The translations under genes and the position numbers were made by a program. Shown one piece after another: positions 22,599 to 23,141 of a stretch of 23,141 nucleotides of DNA. The DNA is from JBFMFH01 sp040752275 (GTDB lineage: Bacteria > Acidobacteriota > Vicinamibacteria > Vicinamibacterales > JAKQTR01), in contig JBFMFH010000039.1 in NCBI GenBank assembly GCA_040752275.1, positions 1 through 23,141 on the forward strand, written 5' to 3'. Position 1 is the first letter of the stretch, and every line of letters begins with the position of its first letter. The notes under the pieces are model-generated. The model worked only from the letters and a program-made list of their open reading frames with translations, searched no databases and was not told the DNA's origin.

Positions 22599-23141
22599 GT
22601 GAGCCCGATTCTGGCCCGGCCGGTCCGCGAGCAGCTCGAGCACGATCGCATCATTCGCCTGCTCGTCGCGAAGTACAAGAGGCGCTATACGGTCGCCATC
22701 AATCCAGGAGCCGAACAAAACGCCCAGGTCGGCGTTGGCATCGAGGCCCAGTTCCCGGACCTGGTGCTCGCGCCGCCCGGGCATTCCCGGAAGGTCGTGG
22801 GGATCGTCGAGGTCGAGACGGGAGAGTCGGTGAACGGACTGGAGGCCCTCGCGCAGTGGGGGCCGTACGGCCGGTTTCCCCTCGAGTTCATCCTCTATGT
22901 GCCGGCGGGGTCGGCCGACACCGCGAAGCGCCTCTGTGCGGACCACAAGGTGGGGGTAACCGAAATCTGGAGCTACCACGCCTTCGGCGATCAGATGCGA
23001 TTCAGCCAGGTGCATCGATCGCCGGTCGGCCAGAAACTCGCGCGGGCCGCGGCGGCCGAACGGGCCGCGCGCCGGGCGGCCGCGGCCGGGAAGGCCCCGC
23101 CCCGGAAGGCGGCCGCGCCAAAGAAGGCCTCACCCGAGACG
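22599..23141 (+). CDS. Unknown protein, incomplete at the window end; weak PD-(D/E)xK-nuclease resemblance
   Basis: At least 181 codons are open from a GTG at 22599 to the window edge, with no stop reached. AGGGGG lies about 5 nt before the GTG. The first ~145 residues look like a compact alpha/beta domain: RIIRLLVAKYKRRY, IEAQFPDLVLAPPG (Pro53-Asp54) and VVGIVEVETGESV (Glu71, Glu73), then LYVPAGSADTAKRLC. The order 'PD ... E-x-E' recalls the PD-(D/E)xK nuclease core with the Lys replaced by Glu; this is only a hypothesis. The C-terminal part is an Ala/Arg/Lys/Pro-rich tail (for example RKAAAPKKASPE), similar to histone-H1-like or DNA-binding tails. Divergent from the receiver/DHp gene. Function unknown. 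Confidence 0.7.
   Translation, partial: MSPILARPVREQLEHDRIIRLLVAKYKRRYTVAINPGAEQNAQVGVGIEAQFPDLVLAPPGHSRKVVGIVEVETGESVNGLEALAQWGPYGRFPLEFILYVPAGSADTAKRLCADHKVGVTEIWSYHAFGDQMRFSQVHRSPVGQKLARAAAAERAARRAAAAGKAPPRKAAAPKKASPET

Overview
The window is about 23 kb of high-GC bacterial DNA, densely coding on both strands, with short intergenic gaps. The gene content points to an Acidobacteriota-type genome, perhaps of the Vicinamibacteria kind. The signs are two TonB-dependent receptors that begin with a carboxypeptidase-regulatory-like domain, several Tat- and Sec-exported enzymes, a DUF6599-like lipoprotein, a sulfatase-like/TPR fusion and a fused MFS/spermidine-synthase protein. This placement is inferred from gene families; there is no marker gene to prove it. 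No phage, transposase, CRISPR or secretion island is seen, so the window looks like ordinary chromosome with a few unusual cassettes.

Layout. (1) 173-3130, minus strand: a tight three-gene operon of a DUF6599-like secreted protein, a Tat-exported iron-sulfur aldo/keto reductase joined by an ATGA overlap, and a lipoprotein. (2) 3333-4406, plus: a YjbQ/UPF0047-family protein with a C-terminal half I do not recognise. (3) 4467-10527, plus: a probable operon of a Tat-exported histidinol-phosphate-aminotransferase-like enzyme, a TonB-dependent receptor and a large exported M14 zinc carboxypeptidase, ending at a GC-rich hairpin. (4) 10826-11176, plus: a small RRM RNA-binding protein with an RGG tail. 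(5) 11255-14334, minus: a fused MFS/spermidine-synthase-like membrane protein followed after 8 nt by a zinc-ribbon protein of unknown function. A 12-bp-stem terminator separates this pair from the RRM gene. (6) 14761-17124, plus: a membrane-anchored alkaline-phosphatase-superfamily (sulfatase-like) enzyme with about eight TPRs and a Thr in place of the formylglycine Cys. (7) 17226-20304, minus: a small membrane protein plus a 909-aa TonB-dependent receptor. (8) 20620-20926, minus: tRNA-Glu(TTC) and tRNA-Lys(TTT). (9) 20956-22405, minus: an O-methyltransferase with a Sec signal peptide, and a receiver protein carrying a histidine-kinase DHp helix but no ATPase domain. (10) 22599 to the window end, plus: an incomplete gene of unknown function.

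How it fits together. Much of the window concerns the cell envelope: outer-membrane import (two receptors), extracytoplasmic peptide or amino-acid processing (M14 peptidase, exported aminotransferase), extracytoplasmic redox (iron-sulfur aldo/keto reductase with two exported partners) and membrane-bound phospho/sulfo-ester chemistry. The strongest candidates for undescribed biology are the zinc-ribbon plus MFS/SpeE pair, the exported aminotransferase/receptor/peptidase operon, the exported-reductase cassette and the methyltransferase carrying a signal peptide. Starts were chosen by ribosome-binding site, signal peptide and gene overlap. Family calls rest on motif recognition by eye, with no database search.
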